From positions 62,001 through 126,000 of the forward strand of contig JAXGZG010000004.1 in assembly GCA_040771825.1 (NCBI GenBank): DNA of 64,000 nucleotides, written 5' to 3'. Made by a program: the position numbers and the translations under genes. The first letter of the stretch is position 1, and each line of letters begins with the position of its first letter. The DNA comes from JAXGZG01 sp040771825. GTDB taxonomy: Bacteria; Bacillota; Sulfobacillia; Fermentithermobacillales; Fermentithermobacillaceae. A model generated the notes under the pieces. It had not been told where the DNA came from. It saw nothing but the letters and a program-made list of their open reading frames with translations, and did not search any database. Below, in pieces: positions 56,297 to 64,000 of this stretch.

Positions 56297-56302
56297 AATG
56301 AT

Positions 56303-56647
56303 CTAGCGCCTTGCCTCGGCTATCCTTGCCGACTTGCCCGAAAGCCCTCGCAGGTAGAAGAGTTTTGCCCTTCTCACCCTTCCGCGCCTTACCACCTCAA
56401 TGCGATCGATCCTCGGCGAATGCACAGGAAATGTCCTCTCGACGCCGATTCCTGAACTAACGCGCCGCACCGTGAAAGTCTCGCGCAGGCCGCCGCTCTG
56501 TCGCTTAATCACTACGCCTTCAAAAGCCTGAAGCCTTTCCCGAGCGCCCTCTACGACCTTGAGGTAAACCCTGACCCGGTCCCCGGGTCCGAACTTTGGG
56601 ATATCGGCTTTCATCTGCGATCTTTCCAGAAGCCTCAAAACGTCCAC
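56303..56647 (-). CDS. rplS: Ribosomal protein L19
   Basis: 114 residues, standard length. FGPGDRVRVYLKVVEGARER then LQAFEGVVIKRQSGGLRETF TVRR and GVERTFPVHSPRIDRIEVVR are diagnostic. It lies at the 30S-50S interface. Six bases separate it from lepB and six from trmD, so it is in one operon. Confidence 0.98.
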   Translation of the reverse strand: MDVLRLLERSQMKADIPKFGPGDRVRVYLKVVEGARERLQAFEGVVIKRQSGGLRETFTVRRVSSGIGVERTFPVHSPRIDRIEVVRRGRVRRAKLFYLRGLSGKSARIAEARR

Positions 56648-56653
56648 TGCTTA

Positions 56654-57415
56654 TCACTCCTTAACCCGATAATCGTCTCGGACCGATTCTTCCCGAAGAA
56701 CTTCCTCCAAGAGACACCTGTCTTCAAAGGTGAGACAAGCGCTGTCAAGAAGGTCCTTTCGGAGCAAAAACGTCCTTCTAAGCGATTCCTTCTTACGCCA
56801 TCGAACGATAGCGGCGAAATCTCCTCCCAACAGAACCTCGGGTACCTTCAAGCCTTGGTATTCAGGCGGCCTTGTGTACTGAGGCGCCTCAAGCAGCCCT
56901 AAAGAAAACGAGTCATCCTCAGCCGACCCCGTATCCCCCAGCACCCCAGGAACAAACCTTGACAAAGCATCCAACACGGCCATCGCAGGTATTTCGCCGC
57001 CCGTTAGGACGAAGTCTCCCATAGATACTTGACGATCCGCCAGTGCGCGGATGCGCTCGTCAAATCCCTCGTAGTGACCGGCAACTAGCGCCAGATTCTC
57101 CCGTCCGGCAAAATCCTCAGCCATCGCCGACGTAAATCTCTCCCCCTGAGGGGTGAGTAGCACCACGTAAGGTCTTTCCCCCAAGTGACCCTCTACCCAC
57201 TCAAGAGCCTCATATATCGGTTCCGGTTTCAAAACCATCCCGGGACCTCCCCCGTATGGGTAGTCGTCTACTGTCCTGTGGGGATCGTGAGCGAAATCCC
57301 TGGGGTTCACCATAGTTACTTCAAGACACCCAGATTGACGGGCTCTCTTGAGGATGCTAGCGTTCAGCACTGACTCGAACATTTCCGGGAAAAGTGTCAA
57401 TACGAACACTCTCAT
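56654..57415 (-). CDS. trmD: tRNA (guanine-37-N1)-methyltransferase
   Basis: 253 residues from ATG 57415 (MRVFVLTLFPEMFESVLNAS). The knot/SAM site is VLLTPQGERFTS, LVAGHYEGFDERI and VSMGDFVLTGGEIPAMAVLD. It makes m1G37 in tRNAs and prevents frameshifting. ATG overlaps the ylqD stop (ATGA). Upstream open frame is ignored. Confidence 0.97.
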   Translation of the reverse strand: MRVFVLTLFPEMFESVLNASILKRARQSGCLEVTMVNPRDFAHDPHRTVDDYPYGGGPGMVLKPEPIYEALEWVEGHLGERPYVVLLTPQGERFTSAMAEDFAGRENLALVAGHYEGFDERIRALADRQVSMGDFVLTGGEIPAMAVLDALSRFVPGVLGDTGSAEDDSFSLGLLEAPQYTRPPEYQGLKVPEVLLGGDFAAIVRWRKKESLRRTFLLRKDLLDSACLTFEDRCLLEEVLREESVRDDYRVKE

Positions 57416-57840
57416 CTCTCTGGCCCTTTCTGGGGCGAAGATGGTTCCTGAGGAAGAGAGATCGCTATAGAGCGACCTTGCCTGATGGCAATGACGACGT
57501 CGTCTTCGAGCACTACCTCGCACGTCTCCAAATCCGTCCATAGATCTCCTACTCTAAGTTCGAAGATTCCCTGGACTTGACCACGGGTAACTTCCTGGCC
57601 ATCCTTGAGGTTTGCAACCTCACGAAGGCGGCGCTGCAACCCTTCTTTTCTTTGGAGAATTTCCTGTCTCTGGTTCTTGGCTCGAGCGGCAACTTCTTTT
57701 CCTGCCGAAGCTTCCAGGACTCCGAGCCGCGCCATTTCTTGGTCCAAATCCAAGATAGCCTTTTGCACTTCGGCGCCTAACTGCGCTCTCAAAAAGGCTG
57801 TGACTCTGGACTTTACGCTGACGGGCCTAGAAATAAGCAA
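57412..57840 (-). CDS. ylqD: YlqD family protein
   Basis: 142 residues. It begins LISRPVSVKSRVTAFLRAQL, has a central coiled coil (QRQEILQRKEGLQRRLREVA) and ends with the conserved LKDGQEVTRGQVQGIFELRV GDLWTDLETCEVVLEDDVV. That is the YlqD pattern known from Bacillota, where it sits between ylqC (khpA) and rimM. Function unknown. In this window rimM does not follow; trmD does. Confidence 0.85.
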   Translation of the reverse strand: MLISRPVSVKSRVTAFLRAQLGAEVQKAILDLDQEMARLGVLEASAGKEVAARAKNQRQEILQRKEGLQRRLREVANLKDGQEVTRGQVQGIFELRVGDLWTDLETCEVVLEDDVVIAIRQGRSIAISLPQEPSSPQKGPER

Positions 57841-57864
57841 CGGACAACGCCTTCTTCCTGCCTT

Positions 57865-58098
57865 TTACTCCAGAACTTCCACGGTGGCTCTCTTGCCTTC
57901 TTTCACAGCCGCCGCTTGTACCAGGGACCGCACCGCATGAATCACCCGGCCCTTTTTCCCGATAATCTTGCCCATGTCCTGGGGGGCAACTCTTAACTCA
58001 AAAACTAAGAGCTTGTCGCCATCCACCTGGGTAACCTGAACGCTCTCAGGTTCATCAACTATGGATTGGGCTATGAAGGTCACAAGATTCCGCAGCAT
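57865..58098 (-). CDS. khpA: KhpA RNA-binding KH-domain protein
   Basis: 77 residues from ATG 58098, which overlaps the rpsP stop by one base. LVTFIAQSIVDEPESVQVTQ then FELRVAPQDMGKIIGKKGRV IHAVRSL: the GKIIGKKGR is the KH GXXG loop. KhpA partners with KhpB (Jag/EloR) and binds many RNAs. Confidence 0.95.
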   Translation of the reverse strand: MLRNLVTFIAQSIVDEPESVQVTQVDGDKLLVFELRVAPQDMGKIIGKKGRVIHAVRSLVQAAAVKEGKRATVEVLE

Positions 58099-58376
58099 TA
58101 TGCTTCCTTCTCTTTTCGCGCTGCCTGCCATTTGGCAATTACGCCCGCTCGGTTCAGAATTGCTCTCACAGTAGGCGTTGGGGCTGCGCCCCGCACTAAC
58201 CAAAGAAGGGCCCTTTCTTCCTGAACTTTCATAGTAGCAGGATCTGTCGTGGGATCGTAATACCCAAGTTCCTCAATGGCTTTGCTGTCTCTTTGCCGCC
58301 GCGAGTCGGTAACGACGATGCGATACGACGGGCTCTTCTTGGCACCCATCCTCTTAAGCCGAATCTTTACTGCCAA
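58098..58376 (-). CDS. rpsP: Ribosomal protein S16
   Basis: 92 residues. AVKIRLKRMGAKKSPSYRIV then VTDSRRQRDSKAIEELGYYD PTTDPA is the invariant S16 start. It binds 16S rRNA early in 30S assembly. It lies 28 bases after ffh. Confidence 0.98.
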   Translation of the reverse strand: MAVKIRLKRMGAKKSPSYRIVVTDSRRQRDSKAIEELGYYDPTTDPATMKVQEERALLWLVRGAAPTPTVRAILNRAGVIAKWQAARKEKEA

Positions 58377-58404
58377 ATCAACACCTCTCCTTTCCTTGCC
58401 CTAA

Positions 58405-59721
58405 CTAAATGCGCAACTTCCCCGCCCTTTCCAGTGACCCCATCTGGAAGAGCATCTTCCGAGCCTGAAAAAACTGCTTAAGCAGGCGATTTACATCCTG
58501 AACTTGTGTCCCGCTCCCTCGAGCGATGCGCCTCTTCCTTGAACCGTCGATGCTCTCGGGCCTTCGCCTTTCTGCGGGAGTCATGGACCCAATCATAGCT
58601 TCCAAACGGCCCCATTCCTTGGGGTCAACGTCCACATCAACCTTCATCTTGTTGATGCCCGGGATCATCCTGAGGATATCGCCGAAAGAACCCATTTTTC
58701 GGACTTCCTTCATCTGATCTAAGAAATCCTCCAAAGTGAATTCCTTGCGGCGTATCTTCCGTTCCATATCTTCGGCCTTTTTCTGGTCGAAAGAGGCTTC
58801 CGCCTTTTCAATAAGGCTCAGCATATCGCCCATGCCCAGAATTCTAGACGCCATTCGGTCAGGGTGGAAAACCTGAAAATCCTCTAGCTTCTCTCCAGAG
58901 GAGACAAATTTGATGGGTTTCCCTGTAACCTTGGCTATAGACAGGGCGGCGCCCCCTCGGGCGTCAGAGTCGATCTTGCTGAGGATGACGCCTGTAATGC
59001 CCACCGTCTTGTCGAAAGCTTCCGCCACCTTCGTGGCCTCTTGACCGGTCATGGCGTCAGCCACCAAAAATGCTTCCCTAGGGGAGGTGGCCTCTTTTAT
59101 CTTGCGGGCTTCGTCCATCATCTGATCATCCACTTGCATCCGGCCTGCGGTGTCGATGATCACAACATCCTGGGCCGAGGATATTGCCTTCTCCACACCT
59201 TTTCTGGCTATTACCTCAGGCGGAGTGTCGTTGTCCATAGTGAAAAACCCAACCCCGGCTCTTTGGGCCAAAATCTCCAGCTGCCGCTTGGCGGCAGGCC
59301 GGTAAACGTCACACGAAACCAAAAGAACCCGGCGCCCGTTCTTTTTTAAGAGAAGCCCAAGTTTCGCCGCGGCCGTAGTCTTTCCAGAACCTTGCAGGCC
59401 GAAAAGGGCCACCACCGAAGGCGGGTTGCCAGATAGGTCGATAGGCCGGGTGCGCGTCCCTAAGAGAACGATAAGCTCCTGATTCACAATCTTTATGACC
59501 TGCTGAGCCGGGGTAAGGCTCTCCAGCACTTGTAAGCTCAAGCAGCTTTCCTTTACAGCCGCGACAAATTCCCGCACGACCCTGAAATTCACATCGGCTT
59601 CCAGGAGAGAAAGCCGCACTTCCCTAAGGGCTTCGTCTACGTCGCGCTCTGAAAGTTTGCCTTTCCCCCGAAGATTCTTGAACACTCCTGCTAAGCGGCT
59701 GGCTAGGTTTTCAAACTCCAT
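58405..59721 (-). CDS. ffh: Signal recognition particle GTPase
   Basis: 438 residues from ATG 59721 (MEFENLASRLAGVFKNLRGK). P-loop LFGLQGSGKTTAAAKLG, G3 DTAGRMQVDDQMM, G4/G5 region LSKIDSDARGGAALS. The methionine-rich M domain follows from MGDMLSLIEKAEASF, with the RNA-binding RKRRIARGSGTQVQDVNRLL. It targets membrane proteins with 4.5S RNA and FtsY. Start overlaps ylxM by 11 bases. Confidence 0.98.
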   Translation of the reverse strand: MEFENLASRLAGVFKNLRGKGKLSERDVDEALREVRLSLLEADVNFRVVREFVAAVKESCLSLQVLESLTPAQQVIKIVNQELIVLLGTRTRPIDLSGNPPSVVALFGLQGSGKTTAAAKLGLLLKKNGRRVLLVSCDVYRPAAKRQLEILAQRAGVGFFTMDNDTPPEVIARKGVEKAISSAQDVVIIDTAGRMQVDDQMMDEARKIKEATSPREAFLVADAMTGQEATKVAEAFDKTVGITGVILSKIDSDARGGAALSIAKVTGKPIKFVSSGEKLEDFQVFHPDRMASRILGMGDMLSLIEKAEASFDQKKAEDMERKIRRKEFTLEDFLDQMKEVRKMGSFGDILRMIPGINKMKVDVDVDPKEWGRLEAMIGSMTPAERRRPESIDGSRKRRIARGSGTQVQDVNRLLKQFFQARKMLFQMGSLERAGKLRI

Positions 59722-60097
59722 GGGATGACTCACCCCCATTCACTAGGAAATCCAATTTCTCCGAGACTTCTTGCCTGACTTTGTCCCAATTATCTTTGGT
59801 CATACTCCGCAAGAGCCCAAGGGCACCCAAGACGATCTGGCGGCCAGCCCGCGACTTGGCCACATAGCCAAGTCTGTCTTCGTACCGCGAAACCGCCCGG
59901 ACCCCACGTTTTAGAGCATCTTCCGAAGCTTGCCTTGAGATGGAGAGTACCTCGGCAATCTCTCCAAAGGAGAGATCTTCTTCGAGCTTCATCTCCATAA
60001 CCTGCTTTTGCCTAGGAGGCAACAGTTCTCCATAGGCATCCAACAGGACGCTAAGGCCGTGCACTCTCTCAGGAGACCAGTTCTCATCCACCTTCAA
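59711..60097 (-). CDS. ylxM: YlxM family HTH protein
   Basis: 128 residues. RVHGLSVLLDAYGELLPPRQ KQVMEMKLEEDLSFGEIAEV then LSISRQASEDALKRGVRAVS is a sigma-4-like helix-turn-helix. YlxM-type proteins are encoded directly before ffh in Bacillota and modulate SRP function. Same place here. Confidence 0.92.
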   Translation of the reverse strand: MKVDENWSPERVHGLSVLLDAYGELLPPRQKQVMEMKLEEDLSFGEIAEVLSISRQASEDALKRGVRAVSRYEDRLGYVAKSRAGRQIVLGALGLLRSMTKDNWDKVRQEVSEKLDFLVNGGESSHGV

Positions 60098-60183
60098 GAT
60101 TTCACCCTCGCTGTCATGGTGTACACCTTGACACCAGATAATCCTACAGCAAAATGAGAACTCGGGTCAACGGGAAACGATGC

Positions 60184-61101
60184 TCATTTTGCCCCCTCAA
60201 ACAATGCCTTGGCAAAACTCTCAGAGTCGAATTCTCTGAGGTCCTCCAGAGCCTCACCGACCCCGGCCAACTTCACGGGAATTTTGAGATCCTGGGCTAT
60301 GGCTACTGCAATTCCTCCCTTAGAGGAACCGTCCAGTTTCGTGAGGCAAATACCTGTCACCCCAGCAGCTTCGGTAAACACCTCTGCTTGGGCAAGGCCG
60401 TTCTGCCCCGTAGTGCCGTCGATTACCAGGAGAACCTCGTGGGGAGCCCCCGGTATTTCTCGGGAGATGATCCTTAGGAGTTTCTTGAGTTCCTCTATGA
60501 GATTTCTTTTGGTGTGAAGCCTTCCGGCCGTGTCCACCAGAACGTAGTCTGCCTTTCGAGCCACAGCCGATCTCACGGCGTCAAAAGCCACTGCGCCCGG
60601 ATCCGAGCCCTCTTGGTGGCTTATGATGGTTGCCCCGGACCTTTTGGCCCAAACGGCCAGCTGCTCCCCGGCGGCTGCCCGGAACGTATCGGCCGCGGCT
60701 ACTATGACGCTCTTGCCCCGATCCTCCAGCTTCTTAGCCAATTTCCCTATGGTTGTGGTCTTGCCAGATCCGTTGACCCCAACCATTACGTAGACAGTAG
60801 GCCCTTGGGGAGCAACCGCAAGAGGGCGAGACACCTGATCGAAAATGTCCTTTACCAGGACTTCCATAACCTCAAACAACTCGTCCTCGGTCTGTATGGG
60901 AGTCTTTTTGCTCGCTTCTTGGAGTCTCTCTCGAAGAAGCGAAGTGGCTCTGACCCCGACATCGGCCTGCAAAAGCGCTTCCTCAAGGTCGTCTAGAAAC
61001 TCCGGAGTGATCCTCCCCGGTTGAAACACCTCCAAAACTTTTTCCCTTATACTTTTGGAAGTTTTGGCCAGTCCCTCTTTGAACCTATCAAAAAATCTCA
61101 C
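60184..61101 (-). CDS. ftsY: SRP receptor FtsY
   Basis: 305 residues. GTG 61101 is chosen because GGAGGG is seven bases before it. The short N-terminal helix (FFDRFKEGLAKTSKSIREKV) lacks the acidic A domain of Gram-negative FtsY. NG domain: VNGSGKTTTIGKLAKKL, VDTAGRLHTKRNLIEELKKL, LTKLDGSSKGGIAVAIAQDL. It receives SRP complexes at the membrane. Between smc and ylxM, standard order. Confidence 0.97.
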   Translation of the reverse strand: MRFFDRFKEGLAKTSKSIREKVLEVFQPGRITPEFLDDLEEALLQADVGVRATSLLRERLQEASKKTPIQTEDELFEVMEVLVKDIFDQVSRPLAVAPQGPTVYVMVGVNGSGKTTTIGKLAKKLEDRGKSVIVAAADTFRAAAGEQLAVWAKRSGATIISHQEGSDPGAVAFDAVRSAVARKADYVLVDTAGRLHTKRNLIEELKKLLRIISREIPGAPHEVLLVIDGTTGQNGLAQAEVFTEAAGVTGICLTKLDGSSKGGIAVAIAQDLKIPVKLAGVGEALEDLREFDSESFAKALFEGAK

Positions 61102-61124
61102 GCAGAATCCCTCCACCAAAACCG

Positions 61125-64000
61125 CTAATGAACGTTCTCCAGGCGCATCCCAAACACTCGTGATACGCCGGGTTCTTCCATGGTTACACCGTAAAGAAGA
61201 TCGGCAGATTCCATTGTGGCCTTCTGATGGGTGATCACCAGAAATTGAGTGTCCTTGGAGTACCTCTTAAGGAATTCCCCAAACCTTGTGACGTTAAGCT
61301 CGTCCAAGGATGTGTCGACCTCATCTAGAACGATCATGGGCGAGGGCTTCACCGATAGGATCGCCAGTATCAGCGCTATTCCGCACAAGGACCTCTCCCC
61401 TCCCGACAAAAGATTGATGTTCTTCTGTCTTCTGCCGGGAGGTGCGGCAATTACCTCCACGCCCATGGTCTCCTCCACTAGACGCAACTGGCCGTTGCCG
61501 CCACCGAAAAGGTCCCGAAATACCTGGCTGAAGTTAGCTGACACCAACCTGAAAGTATCCAGGAAGCGGAGCTGCATCTCCTTGTCCACGTACTCTTGGG
61601 TCTTGCGAATCTCCTCTATGGCAAGAAGGACATCATCTTTTTCTTTGGCAATGGTCTCTATTCTGTCGGTCAGCACTGACAACTCATCCTGAGCTTTCAA
61701 GTTCACGCTGCCGAGAGATTTCAGGGCTGAATCCAGTTCTTCCATTTTGGCCACTCCCAAAGACCGGGAAGTTCTCTCGGCGGGAAATTCATCTGGATTG
61801 GTCACGCCGAATTCGCTGGCAAGATACGATAGTGTCTCCCTGTGGGATGCCAGAAGACTCTCCATCTCAGTCTGGGATTCAGCCAGCCTGGTCTCCAAGG
61901 CCACACTGTCTCGGTCCGCCCTATCCAACTCCGTCCGCACATCCGCCATCCTTCCCAGAAATGTCTCCCTCTTGGCCGCTAGCTCCTCCAGACTCGCTGC
62001 CAATTCCTTCACCCTAACGTCCAAGGACTGCACTTTGTGGGCGAGACCCCGCTCCTCGGCCAACGCCTCATTCATCATGCCCTCTTGCCTGGCTATCTCC
62101 AGAGACTCCTCTTCCAAGTGGCGAGTAAGGGAGTTCTTCTCGCCTGCAAGACTCTCTCTTTGGCGCAGCACCAAGGACAAGTCTCTATCCAAAGTCTCTT
62201 TTTCAGAAGCCAGCTGACGCACTCTTTCGGAAACTTCCCTATCTCGGGAGAGTCTTTCTTGCATCTTTTCCTCTGATTGCCTGAGTTCGGCTTCCTTGGA
62301 TGCCATTGCTCGAGACAGCAGGGATTCCTTGGAGAGAGCCTCTTCTAAGTCTAGGGCAAGTTTCTCTGCCACCCCGGACAAAGGACCCACCGCCTGGGTT
62401 CGTTCTTCAATCTGAGCCTTGAGGGCGCTTATTGACGCCTGAAGCCTGGAAAGGGCTTCCCCCAAGCGCGCGGCTTGGGCTTCACGAAGAGAACAATCGG
62501 CTCTGGCCTTGTCTAGCCGGGCTTCCACGTCTTGCCTTTCCATCTCAAGGGACTTCCTCTTGTCGTGCACTTGGGTGAGCTCCTGGCCAAGTCTCTCTTC
62601 AGCGGCCGCGATGTCCATAATCTCCTGTTTCCGCCTGAATATGGACTCGTGGCGAGGTGCGTCTCCTCCAGTGATAGCCCCGCCCGGCTCCAGAGTCTCA
62701 CCCGACAGCGTGACTACTCGAGTTGCCCAGCCCGAGGCCTTCATGAACCCAAGAGCAATATCCATGGTGTCAGCCAGGACTACCCTGCCCACAAGATACT
62801 TGGCGCAACCGGCCACTTTCTCGGGGAAACGTACAACCTCAAGAAGGGGGCGTACCCCTGGCATTTCCCGCAATAGAGCCGCAACTCTGGGGCTCATCTC
62901 ACGTGGCCTCAAAAGATTCAGAGGAAGGAAAGTAGCTCTCCCACTTTTTGATGTTCGCAGCATGCTTATGGCCCTCTTGGCCGCATTCTCGTCTTGGACC
63001 ACTATGTTTTCTAAAGCGCCCCCGATAGCAGCGGCCAAAGCAGAAATGTACTTCGGTTCGGAGTTTACGAGCTCGCCCACCGAACCTTCTATCCCGCCCA
63101 ATACTCCCTTAGTTCTGGCCTCAAGCACCGTCCGGGGACCCTTGGCGTATCCCTCAAAAGACTTTTCCAGGTCAGCCAAGACCCTCTTTCTGGCCCTTAG
63201 CCCAGAAAGCCGTGCCTCAAGGTTTCCCTGAGACAAAGAGACCTTTTCTATGTCTGACAAAAGCGAGGAGCGCTGAGAATTCAGAAAGCTTTGGGCTTCC
63301 CGAGCTTCGTTAAGGCGGTACGTCGCCAAGGCCGCCTCCTCGCCAAGAGAAGCCACCTCGTTTTCCTCGGCCAGTACTCTTTCTCTTGAAGTATTGATCC
63401 ATTCTTTCAAGCTTGCCAATTCCCGCTGCTTGCCTTCGAGGTTCCGCCTGATGTCCTCCCTGGCTCTCTGGCACACATTTAGCTCCGAGGTTAAGGCTAA
63501 TGTATCCTTGCGAACTTCTATCACGTTGGACCCCAGCTCCCGAAGGGCCGATTCTGTGTCTAGCCTGGTCTCTTCTGCAGCTTTTAGGGCATCTTGAGCG
63601 CTCTTTTGTTTTGCCGCCAGCGACTCCCATGACTCCCCAAGAGTCTTGTCCTCCGTCGAGATTCTGTCTAGATCCCGCTGAATGGCTTTCCTCCTAACGT
63701 CTCTAGACTCTAGTTCCCTTCCCAGAAGCTGGCACTGGCTCCGAAGCGAATCCCTTCTCCTTTCGAGGGATACCAGGCTTGCCAGGGCTTCATCCCTATC
63801 TTCGGTGGTCCGGCCCAGGGTAAGACCCACGGCCTCACACTGCTCTCTAAGGGCGGTCAATTCCTGCCTGAGCTCTGGGATCTTCTCCTGGATAGACTGG
63901 AGGTCAACCCGTCCCTTCTCCACACGGCGACCAAGGCTCAAAACCTTGCGGCTTTCGTCCTCGGCCTGGTAAAGCCACATGGAGATCTCAATAGCGCGGC
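61125..64000 (-). CDS. smc: Chromosome segregation protein SMC, 5' part beyond the window
   Basis: 958 codons present, open to the right edge (RAIEIS precedes MWLYQAEDESRKVL), so about 230 N-terminal residues with Walker A are missing. Coiled coil arms flank the hinge at roughly residues 270-430 of the visible part (GVLGGIEGSVGELVNSEPKY, ... GGAITGGDAP). The C-terminal head has the signature LLSGGERSLCGIAL and Walker B MIVLDEVDTSLDELN. SMC with ScpA/B compacts and segregates the chromosome. smc-ftsY order is conserved. Confidence 0.97.
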   Translation of the reverse strand, partial: RAIEISMWLYQAEDESRKVLSLGRRVEKGRVDLQSIQEKIPELRQELTALREQCEAVGLTLGRTTEDRDEALASLVSLERRRDSLRSQCQLLGRELESRDVRRKAIQRDLDRISTEDKTLGESWESLAAKQKSAQDALKAAEETRLDTESALRELGSNVIEVRKDTLALTSELNVCQRAREDIRRNLEGKQRELASLKEWINTSRERVLAEENEVASLGEEAALATYRLNEAREAQSFLNSQRSSLLSDIEKVSLSQGNLEARLSGLRARKRVLADLEKSFEGYAKGPRTVLEARTKGVLGGIEGSVGELVNSEPKYISALAAAIGGALENIVVQDENAAKRAISMLRTSKSGRATFLPLNLLRPREMSPRVAALLREMPGVRPLLEVVRFPEKVAGCAKYLVGRVVLADTMDIALGFMKASGWATRVVTLSGETLEPGGAITGGDAPRHESIFRRKQEIMDIAAAEERLGQELTQVHDKRKSLEMERQDVEARLDKARADCSLREAQAARLGEALSRLQASISALKAQIEERTQAVGPLSGVAEKLALDLEEALSKESLLSRAMASKEAELRQSEEKMQERLSRDREVSERVRQLASEKETLDRDLSLVLRQRESLAGEKNSLTRHLEEESLEIARQEGMMNEALAEERGLAHKVQSLDVRVKELAASLEELAAKRETFLGRMADVRTELDRADRDSVALETRLAESQTEMESLLASHRETLSYLASEFGVTNPDEFPAERTSRSLGVAKMEELDSALKSLGSVNLKAQDELSVLTDRIETIAKEKDDVLLAIEEIRKTQEYVDKEMQLRFLDTFRLVSANFSQVFRDLFGGGNGQLRLVEETMGVEVIAAPPGRRQKNINLLSGGERSLCGIALILAILSVKPSPMIVLDEVDTSLDELNVTRFGEFLKRYSKDTQFLVITHQKATMESADLLYGVTMEEPGVSRVFGMRLENVH

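Overview
The window looks like a chromosome segment of a low-to-moderate-GC-biased Gram-positive bacterium (Bacillota, Clostridia/Limnochordia-like). The evidence is the set and order of conserved genes: smc-ftsY-ylxM-ffh-rpsP-khpA-ylqD-trmD-rplS-lepB-rbgA at the right end, and proS-alaS-ireB-ruvX at the left end. Both are typical Bacillota blocks, and IreB, YlqD and YlxM are Bacillota-type proteins. Lipoprotein, S-layer (SLH) and BlaI/M56 genes fit as well. The genus cannot be named from this sequence.

Layout. 0-8.2 kb (minus strand): proS, alaS, ireB, rhomboid protease and ruvX, interleaved with decayed genes (an aldo/keto reductase with one frameshift, a fructose-1,6-bisphosphate aldolase/phosphatase with two, and a stub of a membrane spermidine-synthase-like protein). 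8.2-16 kb: two MFS transporters around a coiled-coil membrane protein, a DUF554 protein, an intact aldo/keto reductase-ferredoxin, an M24 peptidase and an aminotransferase. 16.5-23.3 kb: a glycosyltransferase, a nucleoside-salvage operon (NUDIX, ribokinase, nucleoside hydrolase), a pyruvate-kinase stub and an S9 peptidase. 23.5-29.3 kb: a signalling cluster in which a BlaI-type repressor with a clear operator and promoter precedes an M56 membrane protease with an Asp-box sensor, an ECF-like sigma factor, an overlapping polytopic membrane protein and a lipoprotein.

29.5-45 kb is an accessory graveyard: HicAB, MazEF, three VapBC-like pairs, fragments of minimal nucleotidyltransferases and PIN genes, a decayed Rhs/YD-repeat gene, two decayed copies of the same Rhs C-terminal toxin tail plus immunity gene, and two stray copies of the Tad pilus gene tadE. 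It also holds a radical SAM/SPASM gene translationally coupled to a membrane protein with a heptad-repeat tail, and an amidohydrolase.

45-50.8 kb is a complete-looking Gram-positive Tad (Flp) pilus operon: cpaB, tadZ, tadA, tadB, tadC, flp, tadE, tadG-like. It is divergent from an SLH-domain surface protein. 52.7-64 kb: a TPR protein, threonine synthase, then the translation/secretion block (rbgA, lepB, rplS, trmD, ylqD, khpA, rpsP, ffh, ylxM, ftsY, smc).

No tRNA, rRNA, CRISPR array or intact insertion sequence was recognised. Many lesions in the accessory region are single-base indels. Highly conserved genes in the same window are clean, which argues for real decay, but sequencing error cannot be excluded from sequence alone.
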